Part shown: positions 1 through 5,877 of the stretch, piece after piece | Layout: each line of letters begins with the position of its first letter | Numbering within the stretch: position 1 is the first letter of the stretch | DNA from: Methanobacteriota archaeon | GTDB taxonomy: Archaea; Thermoplasmatota; Thermoplasmata; RBG-16-68-12 | DNA length: 7,501 nt | Assembly: GCA_005879015.1 (NCBI GenBank) | Contig: VBMC01000033.1 | Location: 1 to 7,501 of the forward strand | Direction: 5' to 3' | Notes under the pieces: model-generated | The model's input: only the letters and a program-made list of their open reading frames with translations | The model's database searches: none | Told to the model about the DNA's origin: nothing | Translations under genes and position numbers: made by a program

Positions 1-312
1 GCAGCCTGCTGGGTGGTGATCACGAAGAACGGCCGGTTCGCGTACACGAGCAACGCTCACGATCCGTTCAACGACATCTCGAGCTATGCGATCGGCAAGG
101 ACGGGAGCCTCATGCTCCTCGAAGCCAACGCCGCGTCTCCCGGTCTCGGACCAACGGACCTCGCGATGAACGGCAACACCCACTTCTTCTACGTCCTCGC
201 GTCCCGCGCCAACGCGATTACGGGCTACGCGGTCTCCGAGGACGGAAGCCTCACGCAGGTGACGATGGTGGGTGGTCTTGCTCCGTCCGACGTCGGTCTC
301 GCAGCGATCTGA
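1..312 (+). CDS. Beta-propeller lactonase-family protein, C-terminal part (5' end outside window)
   Basis: This is an open frame from the first base to TGA at 310-312, giving 103 residues of a longer protein. It shows two successive propeller-blade repeats. The first is NGRFAYTSNA followed by ISSYAIGKDGSLMLL; the second is THFFYVLASRANAITGYAV followed by EDGSLTQV. The recurring pattern of an aromatic strand (FAYTSN / FYVLAS), an I-x-x-Y strand and a DGSL turn is typical of the seven-bladed lactonase family related to 6-phosphogluconolactonase (Lactonase, PF10282). The ACWVV start of the visible part also fits that family. Many members are secreted or have no proven substrate, so the sugar-lactone activity is a family-level inference. 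GTG codons at 13 and 16 are internal, not starts. The gene is followed by a hairpin with a T-rich tail. Confidence 0.85.
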   Translation, partial: AACWVVITKNGRFAYTSNAHDPFNDISSYAIGKDGSLMLLEANAASPGLGPTDLAMNGNTHFFYVLASRANAITGYAVSEDGSLTQVTMVGGLAPSDVGLAAI

Positions 313-357
313 GGGCTCCAAGGCGGTGGACATCGTCCGCTCGAGCCACGTCGCTCA

Positions 358-395
358 GGCCCGCGCCTCCGCAGGGGCGGGCCCCTTTCTCTTTT
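358..395 (+). terminator. GC-rich stem-loop with T-rich tail after the lactonase gene
   Basis: Bases 358-368 pair with 373-383 (GGCCCGCGCCT against AGGGGCGGGCC) with a single G-G mismatch and a four-base loop CCGC. A pyrimidine tract with runs of T (386-395) follows directly. The hairpin lies 45 nt after the lactonase stop and before the next plus-strand gene. It looks like an intrinsic terminator. In archaea the T-rich tract is normally the main signal and the hairpin is optional, so the role of the stem is inferred. Confidence 0.6.
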
Positions 396-443
396 CCCTT
401 CCTGCGCCACGTTCATGTCCGCCATTCGCTTGCCCTCGATCCG

Positions 444-767
444 ATGGGTACGGCCCTCAAACAGCTCCTCTGGTACCTGATCGCGGGCACCCGAGGAGGG
501 GAGAACCGCGCCCGGATCCTCCAGGCCTTGCGGGCCCGACCGTCGAACGCACACCAGCTCAGCGAGTCCTTCGGCCTCGACTACCGCACGATCCGTCATC
601 ATCTCGATCTTCTCCGGAAGAACGGCCTGATCGTCCGACCGGCGGGAGACGCCTACGCAGCTCCCTACTTTCTGTCGACCCTCCTCGAATCGAATTATGC
701 AGACCTGGAAGAGATCTTGACGAAGGTTCAATGGCGACGAGGTGATTCCAACGAACGCAAGGCCTGA
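444..767 (+). CDS. Small ArsR-like winged-helix transcriptional regulator
   Basis: This is a 107-residue cytoplasmic DNA-binding protein. Residues 8-30 (LLWYLIAGTRGG then NRARILQALR) form the first helices. NAHQLSESFGLDY (35-47) leads into a recognition helix, RTIRHHLDLLRKNGLI (48-63). The wing GDAYAAPYFLS (69-79) follows, with a short acidic and basic tail. The pattern LWYL-AGTRGG-NRARI, then LDY-TIRHHLDLL, is one I recognise from archaeal winged-helix proteins of the ArsR type. No metal-binding cysteine cluster is present, so the signal is unknown. The start is ATG at 444; no Shine-Dalgarno motif precedes it, and no TATA-like box lies 26 nt upstream as it does for other genes here. The gene sits 35 nt upstream of a small membrane protein, probably in one transcript, and it may control that operon. 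Confidence 0.8.
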   Translation: MGTALKQLLWYLIAGTRGGENRARILQALRARPSNAHQLSESFGLDYRTIRHHLDLLRKNGLIVRPAGDAYAAPYFLSTLLESNYADLEEILTKVQWRRGDSNERKA

Positions 768-790
768 GACGACTGCATGGAAGAAAGACC

Positions 791-795
791 GGAGG
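791..795 (+). promoter_or_regulatory. Shine-Dalgarno site for the 95-residue membrane protein
   Basis: GGAGG lies seven bases before the ATG at 803. This supports the start choice and suggests translation from an internal position of a two-gene mRNA with the winged-helix gene, rather than a leaderless transcript. Confidence 0.65.
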
Positions 796-802
796 CCGGC
801 AG

Positions 803-1090
803 ATGGCTAGCCTGACGATGCTCGGGGCAACGGTCCTCGGCGCGACGAACATCGTCCTTGCGGGCGTCCTCCTCGCCTTGTACGGTCGCATCTACACGAA
901 GATGAAGGCACCCTTCAGCGTGGGCCTGATCCTCTTCGCCCTTGCGTTCCTCCTAGAAAATGGGCTCGTGGTCTACTCCTACGGAACGATGATGGATCTC
1001 GTCCCCGATGCCCTAGCACCTTTCCTTCTCCTCGTCGGACTCCTCGAGGCTGTTGGGTTGGGCGCCGTACTCTGGACAGCCAGCCGTTGA
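803..1090 (+). CDS. Small three-helix membrane protein paired with the winged-helix regulator
   Basis: This is a 95-residue, strongly hydrophobic protein with three predicted membrane segments at about residues 6-28, 36-60 and 68-92. Short polar loops separate them (GRIYTKMKAP after TM1; TMMDLVPD between TM2 and TM3). An acidic residue sits within or beside TM2 (LLENGLVVY, Glu52) and another in TM3 (LLEAVGLG, Glu82). It resembles small archaeal membrane proteins found next to winged-helix regulators (the haloarchaeal DUF7521 type is the nearest family I can name, from memory). No enzymatic or transport motif is visible. It starts at ATG 803 after a good GGAGG site and lies 35 nt downstream of the regulator, so the two probably form one operon. 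A role as membrane sensor or partner of the regulator is possible but is inference only. Confidence 0.75.
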   Translation: MASLTMLGATVLGATNIVLAGVLLALYGRIYTKMKAPFSVGLILFALAFLLENGLVVYSYGTMMDLVPDALAPFLLLVGLLEAVGLGAVLWTASR

Positions 1091-1133
1091 GGTCGGTCCG
1101 ATCCCGTTTCGATGCACTCGCGGGCGGGTGCGG

Positions 1134-1772
1134 TCAAGCCTCTCCTTCACGGAGCCGCTCGAAGTAACTATCGACCGGATTGAAGGCGATGAACAGAACC
1201 GGGAGCACGAGGTAGATGAGCAAGGAGATCAGCGGATTCACGAATGCAAGCACGATGGCCACGAGGGCGATCGATGGTCCGACCGCGATCCATTGACTGA
1301 CCTTGCGGACCAGATCGGGATCGAGCCCGCCGACGACGAGCCCGCGCTCCCCTGTCAGATACCACCAGACGACGTAGCCGAGCACGGTCAACAGTCCGAT
1401 GACGCCGCCGTAGAGCGTCAGGGCGATGGGATCGTTGTAGTTCGCGCCGAGGACGGATGCGACGAACGGGATCAGGGCAACGCCCATGAAGAACAGGACG
1501 CTCAACCAGACCAGGGTCCGGTTCACGCGGACGACGAAGTGAAAGGTCTGATGGTGCGCGAACCAGAAGACGCCGAGGACGACGAAGCTGACTACGAACG
1601 TCCCGAAGCGTGGGATGAGAGACCCGAGGCGGGTCGCGAGGTCTACGCCCGGCGTCTCGGGTAGCCGAAGGTCCAATACCAGAAGCGTCATGGCGATCGC
1701 GAAGATGCCATCCGCCAGCGTCAGGAGGCGGCCTGGTGCCATCCCGACCCGGCGGTGCCCCTCTCGCTCCAT
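1134..1772 (-). CDS. TMEM175/DUF1211-family putative potassium channel subunit
   Basis: This is a 212-residue membrane protein with about six hydrophobic segments (roughly 16-36, 55-72, 87-107, 115-138, 158-177 and 180-198). TM1 carries the family motif region RLLTLADGIFAIAMTLLVLD (15-34), equivalent to the RxxxFSD signature with Leu and Ala replacing Phe and Ser. Further family marks are FWFAHHQTF (69-77) and NRTLVWLSVLFF followed by ALIPF. Prokaryotic members form potassium-selective tetramers with hydrophobic TM1 residues lining the pore; that role is assigned here by family. ATG at 1772 is preferred because a TATA-like box lies about 35 nt upstream. A second in-frame ATG at 1742 (residue 11) is also preceded by GG and would keep all membrane segments. 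The gene converges with the small membrane protein, with 43 nt between stops. Confidence 0.85.
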   Translation of the reverse strand: MEREGHRRVGMAPGRLLTLADGIFAIAMTLLVLDLRLPETPGVDLATRLGSLIPRFGTFVVSFVVLGVFWFAHHQTFHFVVRVNRTLVWLSVLFFMGVALIPFVASVLGANYNDPIALTLYGGVIGLLTVLGYVVWWYLTGERGLVVGGLDPDLVRKVSQWIAVGPSIALVAIVLAFVNPLISLLIYLVLPVLFIAFNPVDSYFERLREGEA

Positions 1773-1801
1773 CCCGATTCGCCGGCACGGAAAGAGATTC
1801 C

Positions 1802-1810
1802 AATCTTAAA
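1802..1810 (-). promoter_or_regulatory. TATA-like box for the TMEM175-family gene
   Basis: On the minus strand this reads TTTAAGATT within GC-rich surroundings. Its centre is about 34 nt from the ATG at 1772, which predicts a transcript start roughly 8 nt before the codon, a near-leaderless mRNA. No experimental start is known. Confidence 0.5.
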
Positions 1811-1857
1811 CGTCCCCCGGGACCGAGAGAGCGGCCTGCGAGGGGCTTCTCGACGGA

Positions 1858-2199
1858 CTACTTCTTGGGCTTCTTCGTTTCGAAAACCCGGACGTCACTC
1901 ATTTCGCGGAGCAGGACGGACTCTCCCACGTCCTCGGTCATGAACTCCTGGAACTCCTCCGCGATCCGAACCCACGCGGGATCGTTGTGTTCCCGCCACG
2001 CGTCGAAGTCGCCGTACCGGTTGCACTCCCACATCTGCGCGCCGGCGAACCGACCGAATCCGAGGACATAGCCGTAGGTGCCTCGATACGTCCAACCGCG
2101 AGGCGCCGACTTCTTGATGACGTCCTCGTTCTTCTTTACCCAGTCCTGAAATTCCCTAAGCCGGCCTTCTTTCGTGCTGAAACTTGTCATGTAGAGCAT
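1858..2199 (-). CDS. Conserved-looking hypothetical protein, possible dimeric alpha/beta-barrel (ferredoxin-like) fold
   Basis: I do not recognise a named family for this 113-residue soluble protein. The order of segments suggests a beta-alpha-beta-beta-alpha-beta fold: strand MLYMTSFST, helix EGRLREFQDWVKKNEDVIKK, strand TYRGTYGYVLGF, strand AGAQMWECNR, helix FDAWREHNDPAWVRIAEEF, and strand ESVLLREMSDVRVF. The W-E-x-x-x-Y-G-D-F-D-A-W-R-E-H stretch (57-71) resembles short dimeric alpha/beta-barrel or NIPSNAP-like proteins, in which a strand ending in a polar pair precedes a helix over the active-site cleft. The tail is lysine-rich (KKPKK). ATG at 2199 has a weak GAGGG motif five bases upstream and a TATA-like box near 2237; ATG at 2190 (residue 4) is an alternative. 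There is no signal peptide. Function is unknown; the fold call is from segment pattern only. Confidence 0.7.
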   Translation of the reverse strand: MLYMTSFSTKEGRLREFQDWVKKNEDVIKKSAPRGWTYRGTYGYVLGFGRFAGAQMWECNRYGDFDAWREHNDPAWVRIAEEFQEFMTEDVGESVLLREMSDVRVFETKKPKK

Positions 2200-2232
2200 A
2201 GCGTCCCTCGAGGCTCTGCATGGGGAGCCGCT

Positions 2233-2241
2233 GGTTTAAGC
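2233..2241 (-). promoter_or_regulatory. TATA-like box for the 113-residue hypothetical gene
   Basis: The minus strand reads GCTTAAACC, centred about 38 nt before the ATG at 2199. With the usual archaeal spacing, transcription would start about 11 nt upstream of the codon, just including the GAGGG motif. It forms one half of a divergent promoter region with the helicase box at 2292-2297. Confidence 0.45.
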
Positions 2242-2286
2242 ATTCCCGAGGGCGGAGGATGGGAGGAATTCCCTCCGTTTCCACCC

Positions 2287-2297
2287 GAATCCTTAAG
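2287..2297 (+). promoter_or_regulatory. BRE/TATA-like promoter element for the DEAD-box helicase gene
   Basis: GAATC (2287-2291) followed by CTTAAG (2292-2297) resembles a purine-rich TFB-recognition element plus TATA box. The centre of CTTAAG is 26-27 nt before the ATG at 2321, the distance normally found between an archaeal TATA box and the transcription start. The mRNA is therefore predicted to begin at or next to the start codon (leaderless). No Shine-Dalgarno motif is present, which agrees. Confidence 0.6.
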
Positions 2298-2320
2298 CCG
2301 ATGAACCCGTAGGACTCGCG

Positions 2321-3571
2321 ATGCAAGCGACGCACACGAAGAATCCGTTCGATCATCTGGGTCTCGATCCGGTCCTTCTCCGAGCTGTCTACGGCCTCGG
2401 GTACGAGGCGCCGACGCCGATCCAGAAGGAGGCGATTCCCGCCATCCTGTCGGGTCGCGACGTGATCGGGACCGCGCAGACCGGCTCCGGGAAAACTGCC
2501 GCCTTCCTGCTGCCCATCCTCCATCGCCTCCTGAAGCAGTCTCCGGGCCACACTCGGGCCCTCGTCCTCTCGCCGACCCGCGAACTCGCGGCCCAGATCG
2601 AGGTCGCCCTCCGCGGTCTCGCGAAGGGCACGAAGATCCGCGGCCACGCGGTCTACGGTGGGGTCGGCATGGCTGCGCAAGAGCACGCCCTCCGCTCCGG
2701 TGTCGACGTCGTGGTCGCGACACCCGGGAGGCTCCTGGACCACATGTCCCGTCGGAACGTGGACTTCCGCGGCCTTCAGGTCCTCGTCCTCGATGAAGCG
2801 GACCGCATGCTCGACATGGGCTTCCTCCCGGATGTCCGGAGGATCGTCGACGCCCTCCCGCGAGAGCGGCAGACCCTCCTTTTCTCCGCGACGATGGCCC
2901 CGGAAATCGAGTCTCTTTCCCGGACGATCATGCGCAATCCCGTCCGCATCTCCGTCTCGCCTCCGCATCGGCCTCCGTCAACGATCCGCCACGAGGTCTA
3001 TCCGGTCCCGCAGCACCTCAAGACGTCGCTCCTCGTCCGCCTCCTGGGCCGAGAGGACATGATGTCCGTCCTTGTCTTCGTCCGCACGAAACGACGGGCC
3101 GATCGCGTTGCCCGCCAGGTGGGGCAGGCGGGCTTCGACGTCGCTCGGATCCACGGAGATCGGAGTCAGAGTCAGCGGGAGACCGCGCTCGCGGGCTTCC
3201 GAAGCGGGCGCCACCAGGTCCTGATCGCGACGGACGTCGCGGCCCGAGGGATCGACGTCGAAGGGATCTCCCACGTGATCAACTACGACGTGCCGACCAT
3301 CCCCACGGATTACGTCCATCGAGTCGGGCGGACGGCCCGCATGGAGGCCGAAGGCGAGGCGATCACATTCGTGACGCACGAGGACGAAGGGGACCTTCGG
3401 GCGATCGAACGGACCCTTGGCAAGACGATCCCCCGCGTGACGTTGCCCGACTTCGACTACAACGCGGCACCGCCTCCGAAGACCCGCGGGCGTGAGGGCG
3501 GTCGCCCACAACGATCCTGGCGCCCCCAGGCCCAAGGTCGACGGCCGCGTCGTGGCCCTCCGCGCCGCTGA
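2321..3571 (+). CDS. DEAD-box ATP-dependent RNA helicase
   Basis: This complete 416-residue superfamily 2 helicase would unwind or remodel RNA in the cytoplasm using ATP. All core motifs are visible: Q motif region with F10 and GYEAPTPIQ (27-35); Walker A AQTGSGKT (52-59); Ia PTRELA (85-90); GG (113-114); Ib TPGR (134-137); II DEAD (158-161); III SAT (189-191); IV VLVFVRTK (250-257); V ATDVAARGID (303-312); and VI HRVGRTAR (333-340). The C-terminus from about 387 is a short Arg/Gly/Pro/Gln-rich basic tail, as in RhlE/DeaD-type proteins, likely for nonspecific RNA binding. Length is close to a minimal DEAD-box core, with no extra RNA-binding domain. ATG at 2321 is supported by the promoter element 26 nt upstream. 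Likely roles are ribosome assembly or relief of RNA structure, by family. Confidence 0.97.
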   Translation: MQATHTKNPFDHLGLDPVLLRAVYGLGYEAPTPIQKEAIPAILSGRDVIGTAQTGSGKTAAFLLPILHRLLKQSPGHTRALVLSPTRELAAQIEVALRGLAKGTKIRGHAVYGGVGMAAQEHALRSGVDVVVATPGRLLDHMSRRNVDFRGLQVLVLDEADRMLDMGFLPDVRRIVDALPRERQTLLFSATMAPEIESLSRTIMRNPVRISVSPPHRPPSTIRHEVYPVPQHLKTSLLVRLLGREDMMSVLVFVRTKRRADRVARQVGQAGFDVARIHGDRSQSQRETALAGFRSGRHQVLIATDVAARGIDVEGISHVINYDVPTIPTDYVHRVGRTARMEAEGEAITFVTHEDEGDLRAIERTLGKTIPRVTLPDFDYNAAPPPKTRGREGGRPQRSWRPQAQGRRPRRGPPRR

Positions 3572-3630
3572 ACCGACGTACGATCGGAACACGCTTCGTC
3601 GTCGGATGCAGGATCCGATTCGCGGCGTGT

Positions 3631-3636
3631 CTTAAG
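3631..3636 (+). promoter_or_regulatory. TATA-like box for the APC permease (pseudo)gene
   Basis: CTTAAG, the same hexamer as at the helicase promoter, is centred 25-26 nt before the GTG at 3659. This supports GTG 3659 as the original start and a leaderless transcript. A small inverted repeat (TCGGAT 3602-3607 with ATCCGA 3613-3618, five-base loop) lies just upstream; it could be part of the helicase 3' end or an operator, and I cannot tell which. Confidence 0.55.
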
Positions 3637-3658
3637 CTTCGAGCGGACTTGCCGGCCC

Positions 3659-5013
3659 GTGAGACACAAAGACCGGGGGCATGTCCGGGATCCGGCAACC
3701 AAACTGAGCACGTTCGATGTGACGAGCCTCGTCGTCGGATCGATCATCGGCGCCGATGTGTACGTCGCGACCGCGATCGGGGCGAGGCTCGTCGGTCCGG
3801 CCTCCCTCGTCGTCTGGGTCCTCGCGGGTGCGATGGCCATGACGATCGCCCTCTGTTTTGCCTATTGCGTCATGATGCTGCCGAAGGTCGGCGGCCGGTG
3901 GCCTTCACCCAGTACTTCCTGTCCCTCGTTCCCGGCATCGACGAACTCGGCAAGGCTCTGTTGAAGGGGGTGTTCATCGCGATCATCCTCTCCACGAACC
4001 TGGTCGGTGTCAAGACGGCCGGTCGCGTGAACGACGCCTTGACAATCGCGAAGCTCACGCCGTTGCTCCTCATCGTGGTCGGAGGAATCGCATTTCTGGG
4101 CCTGCAACCGGGAACGTTTGCATCGAACCTCTCTCCGTTCGTCACAGGCGATCTGTCCGCGTTCGGGCGCGCACTCGTCCTGATCTTCTGGGCGTACGCC
4201 GGGTTCGAGCTCTCGACCCTCCCGACCGATGAAATCGATCGGCCTGGGAAGACGATCCCGCGGGCCATCGTCATCGGCATGCTCATCGTGATCGCGTTCT
4301 ATCTCTTCACGAACTTCGTCGTCATGGGAGCGGTGGGTGGAGGGGCCCTCGGCGTCTCCACCAGTCCGTTGATCGACGCTGCGCACGCGATGTTCAGTGC
4401 CCCGATCCTCCTGACGAACGCCGTCGTGATCGTCGTCGGTCTGGGCGCTCTGCTTTCGATCACCGGGGCCGACGAATCCGGGACGGTCGGGACCTCGCGG
4501 CTGGCCTATGCGATGTCCATTGACGGACTTTTGCCGGAAACCTTCAGTCGGTCCCACTCCAGGTTCAAGACGCCGTATCTCGGATTGATCGTCCTCTGCC
4601 TCACCGCCTACGTCGCGAGTTTGCTCGGTGGCCTCACGGATCTCATCAGCTCGGCCGTGTTCCTCCTCGCGTTCGTGTATTTCATGACCTGCATCTCGAC
4701 GATTCTCCTGGAACGGAAGCATCCTAAAGTTTCCCGTGGACTCAGGGGGAAACGCCTCATCCCTGTGGTCGGCGCATTCTTCTCTCTCGTCCTTATGGGC
4801 CTCGTCAATCCCTTGCTCATTGGGATCTCTCTCATCCTTCTGGCTGTTGGCGTCCCCGTCTACGTCTTCTTTTCGCCACGACACGAGCTGCAAGATCTCA
4901 AGGCCGCTTTCTGGTCGGCCGAGGCAATCTCTCGGCGGGCGTATTCGCAGGGCGGGAGATTCTTGGCGTATCCTCTGCGGAGGATCCAGCAATTCACGCG
5001 CCGCGAACCATGA
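3659..5013 (+). pseudogene. APC-superfamily amino-acid permease, disrupted by an internal deletion and frameshift after TM2
   Basis: Two reading frames together give one permease. The first, from GTG 3659, encodes STFDVTSLVVGSIIGADVYV (TM1, with the unwound substrate-binding GSIIG) and TM2 ending in MMLPKVGG at 3895; it then reads nonsense to TGA at 3962-3964. The second frame resumes family-like sequence at PVAFTQYFLSLVP (3895 on), through TNLVGVKTAGRVND, the TM6 motif LIFWAYAGFEL, ADESGTVGTSRLAYA and DGLLPETF, and on to TGA 5011-5013. In intact relatives the GG of LPKxGG is followed by about 30 residues (YVYAREAFG-like, then TM3) before the equivalent of PVAF. Those are absent here, so a deletion of roughly 95 nt that is not a multiple of three fits best. 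A single-base error would not restore TM3. The family normally imports amino acids by cation-coupled symport or antiport. The promoter looks intact and downstream codons show no further stops, so the lesion may be recent, strain-specific or an assembly error. Confidence 0.75.
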
Positions 5014-5038
5014 AGCGGCATGGGAAGCGGAGAAGAAG

Positions 5039-5131
5039 ATGAGTCTCGACGAGGCCGCGGCCTTCGCGCTGGGCCCGGTATACTGGACGAAAGCCTTGGG
5101 CCCCACCGATGCGCCACAGCGAGCGCCGTGA
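5039..5131 (+). CDS. Possible 30-codon small ORF after the permease
   Basis: ATG 5039 to TGA 5129-5131 encodes a 30-residue peptide beginning MSLDEAAAFALGPVYWTKAL. GGAG (5029-5032) lies six bases before the ATG, and most third codon positions are G or C, as in the real genes here. It lies 25 nt after the permease stop and converges with the SDR gene. I recognise no family. It could be a small protein, a remnant of a longer gene, or chance in GC-rich DNA; chance is at least as likely as a real gene. Confidence 0.25.
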   Translation: MSLDEAAAFALGPVYWTKALGPTDAPQRAP

Positions 5132-5140
5132 GGACCTTTG

Positions 5141-5791
5141 CTATCGGTTCGCGAGTACGCCGCTCTCTTTCGCTTCGCTCACCAGGAGCACCTCTCCGAG
5201 ATGCTGCGAATCCTCGGCCAGATTGAGAAGCGTGGCCGCGAGATCCCCGCGAGAGATATGGTACGGACCGTGCGCGAGGTCCTTCCGGCCCGCCTGACTT
5301 CGGACGCGGCCTGTCGTCCGTCCGTTCGAGAGGTAGGGAGGACGGACGATGGTCCAATCGAGGCCGCTGGAGGCGACCAGTCGTTCCATCCGGGCGAAGT
5401 CGGCGTATGGCTTCCGAAGGATCCAGCGGACCAAGTTGATCAAGATCCACGGGCGGCGCCCTTCGATGGCGGAAACGCTCACGGTGACGATGCGCCGCAC
5501 GCCCGCTTCCCCCATGGCCGTGAGCTCGGCACGTGCCACGTCGCTGACGACGGTCGTTGGTCCGCGGCCTTCCGGGGCCACAATCGAGATCACTGCGTCT
5601 TGCCCGCGGACCGCACGTCGGATGTCCTCGAGGTTTCGACCGTCTCCGTGGACTACCATCCCCAGTCCCGCGATATCGGCCAGTGCGTCGGGACGACGCG
5701 TGAACGCAGTCATCGCATGTCGACGCCGGATGCCTTCTTCGAGTACGAGGCGACCCGTGCGACCTGTTGACCCGATTACGACGATGTTCAT
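5141..5791 (-). CDS. NAD(P)-binding atypical SDR (NmrA-like / SDR_a5-type) protein
   Basis: This 216-residue Rossmann-fold protein has the dinucleotide-binding strand-loop-helix MNIVVIGSTGRTGRLVLEEG (1-20, GSTGRTG at 7-13) and an NADP-type basic patch TRRPDAL (31-37). GDGRNLEDI follows, then AVRGQDAVISIVAPEG at the third and fourth strands, and GVRRIVTVSVSAIEG. SGLDWTIVRPPYLSNG is the C-terminal signature of NAD(P)H-binding family PF13460, which includes biliverdin-reductase-B-like and NmrA-like proteins. No classical YxxxK catalytic pair is placed as in typical SDRs, so it may be a reductase of unknown substrate or a redox sensor. ATG 5791 follows GGAGG with a six-base spacer. It is divergent from the double-HTH regulator, a common arrangement for a target gene and its regulator, and converges with the permease remnant. 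Confidence 0.88.
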   Translation of the reverse strand: MNIVVIGSTGRTGRLVLEEGIRRRHAMTAFTRRPDALADIAGLGMVVHGDGRNLEDIRRAVRGQDAVISIVAPEGRGPTTVVSDVARAELTAMGEAGVRRIVTVSVSAIEGRRPWILINLVRWILRKPYADFARMERLVASSGLDWTIVRPPYLSNGRTTGRVRSQAGRKDLAHGPYHISRGDLAATLLNLAEDSQHLGEVLLVSEAKESGVLANR

Positions 5792-5797
5792 GTCTTG

Positions 5798-5802
5798 CCT
5801 CC
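5798..5802 (-). promoter_or_regulatory. Shine-Dalgarno site for the SDR gene
   Basis: The minus strand reads GGAGG six bases before the ATG at 5791. It decides the start and implies a transcript with a real 5' leader, unlike the leaderless genes nearby. The AT-rich stretch 5841-5853 (AGATAACAT on the minus strand) is the most likely TATA region, about 55 nt upstream of the codon. Confidence 0.6.
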
Positions 5803-5840
5803 GTTTCTGACCATGTGACGGATCGCCGAGGATTTGGGAC

Positions 5841-5858
5841 TATGTTATCTTTGACTTT
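5841..5858. promoter_or_regulatory. AT-rich promoter/operator region between the SDR and double-HTH regulator genes
   Basis: This is the most AT-rich short stretch in the 108-nt divergent spacer. It contains TATGTTATCT and a direct repeat of CTTT spaced by GA (5849-5858). It could hold the minus-strand TATA element of the SDR gene and a binding site for the neighbouring regulator. No clean palindrome is visible, so the operator role is speculative. Confidence 0.3.
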
Positions 5859-5870
5859 CGATTCGGGGAG

Positions 5871-5877
5871 TTTTAGA
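5871..5877 (+). promoter_or_regulatory. TATA-like box for the double-HTH regulator gene
   Basis: TTTTAGA is centred 26 nt before the GTG at 5900, matching the helicase and permease geometry. It predicts a leaderless mRNA and supports the start at 5900; no Shine-Dalgarno motif precedes the codon. Confidence 0.55.

Noticed and set aside
1114..1131. Hairpin GCACTC / GGGTGC with a six-base loop between convergent genes, as a bidirectional terminator
   Set aside because: The stem is only six pairs with one wobble, and there is no T-rich tract on either side, so it is not distinguishable from chance in GC-rich DNA.
1053..1664. A plus-strand open frame of about 203 codons antisense to the TMEM175-family gene
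   Set aside because: It is highly charged and low in complexity (repeated E, D, Q and R), overlaps the end of the small membrane protein, and is the mirror of a hydrophobic coding sequence.
2156..2968. A minus-strand open frame of about 270 codons opposite the helicase
   Set aside because: It runs across the helicase promoter and N-terminal domain, has no recognisable motif, and lies opposite invariant helicase motifs.
3885..3900. Programmed -1 frameshifting to join the two permease frames
   Set aside because: The shift direction would be right, but no slippery heptamer is visible at the junction, and frameshifting would not restore the missing TM3 residues.
5010..5042. Ten-codon basic ORF overlapping the permease stop (ATGA overlap, MKRHGKRRRR)
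   Set aside because: It is too short to support as a gene, has no ribosome-binding site, and the Arg run follows from GGAGAAGAAG purine sequence.
3862..5106. A long minus-strand open frame antisense to the permease (about 414 codons)
   Set aside because: Its translation is rich in Arg, Asp, Glu and His, with no domain pattern. It is the kind of shadow produced opposite a GC-rich membrane-protein gene, while the plus strand shows clear APC motifs.
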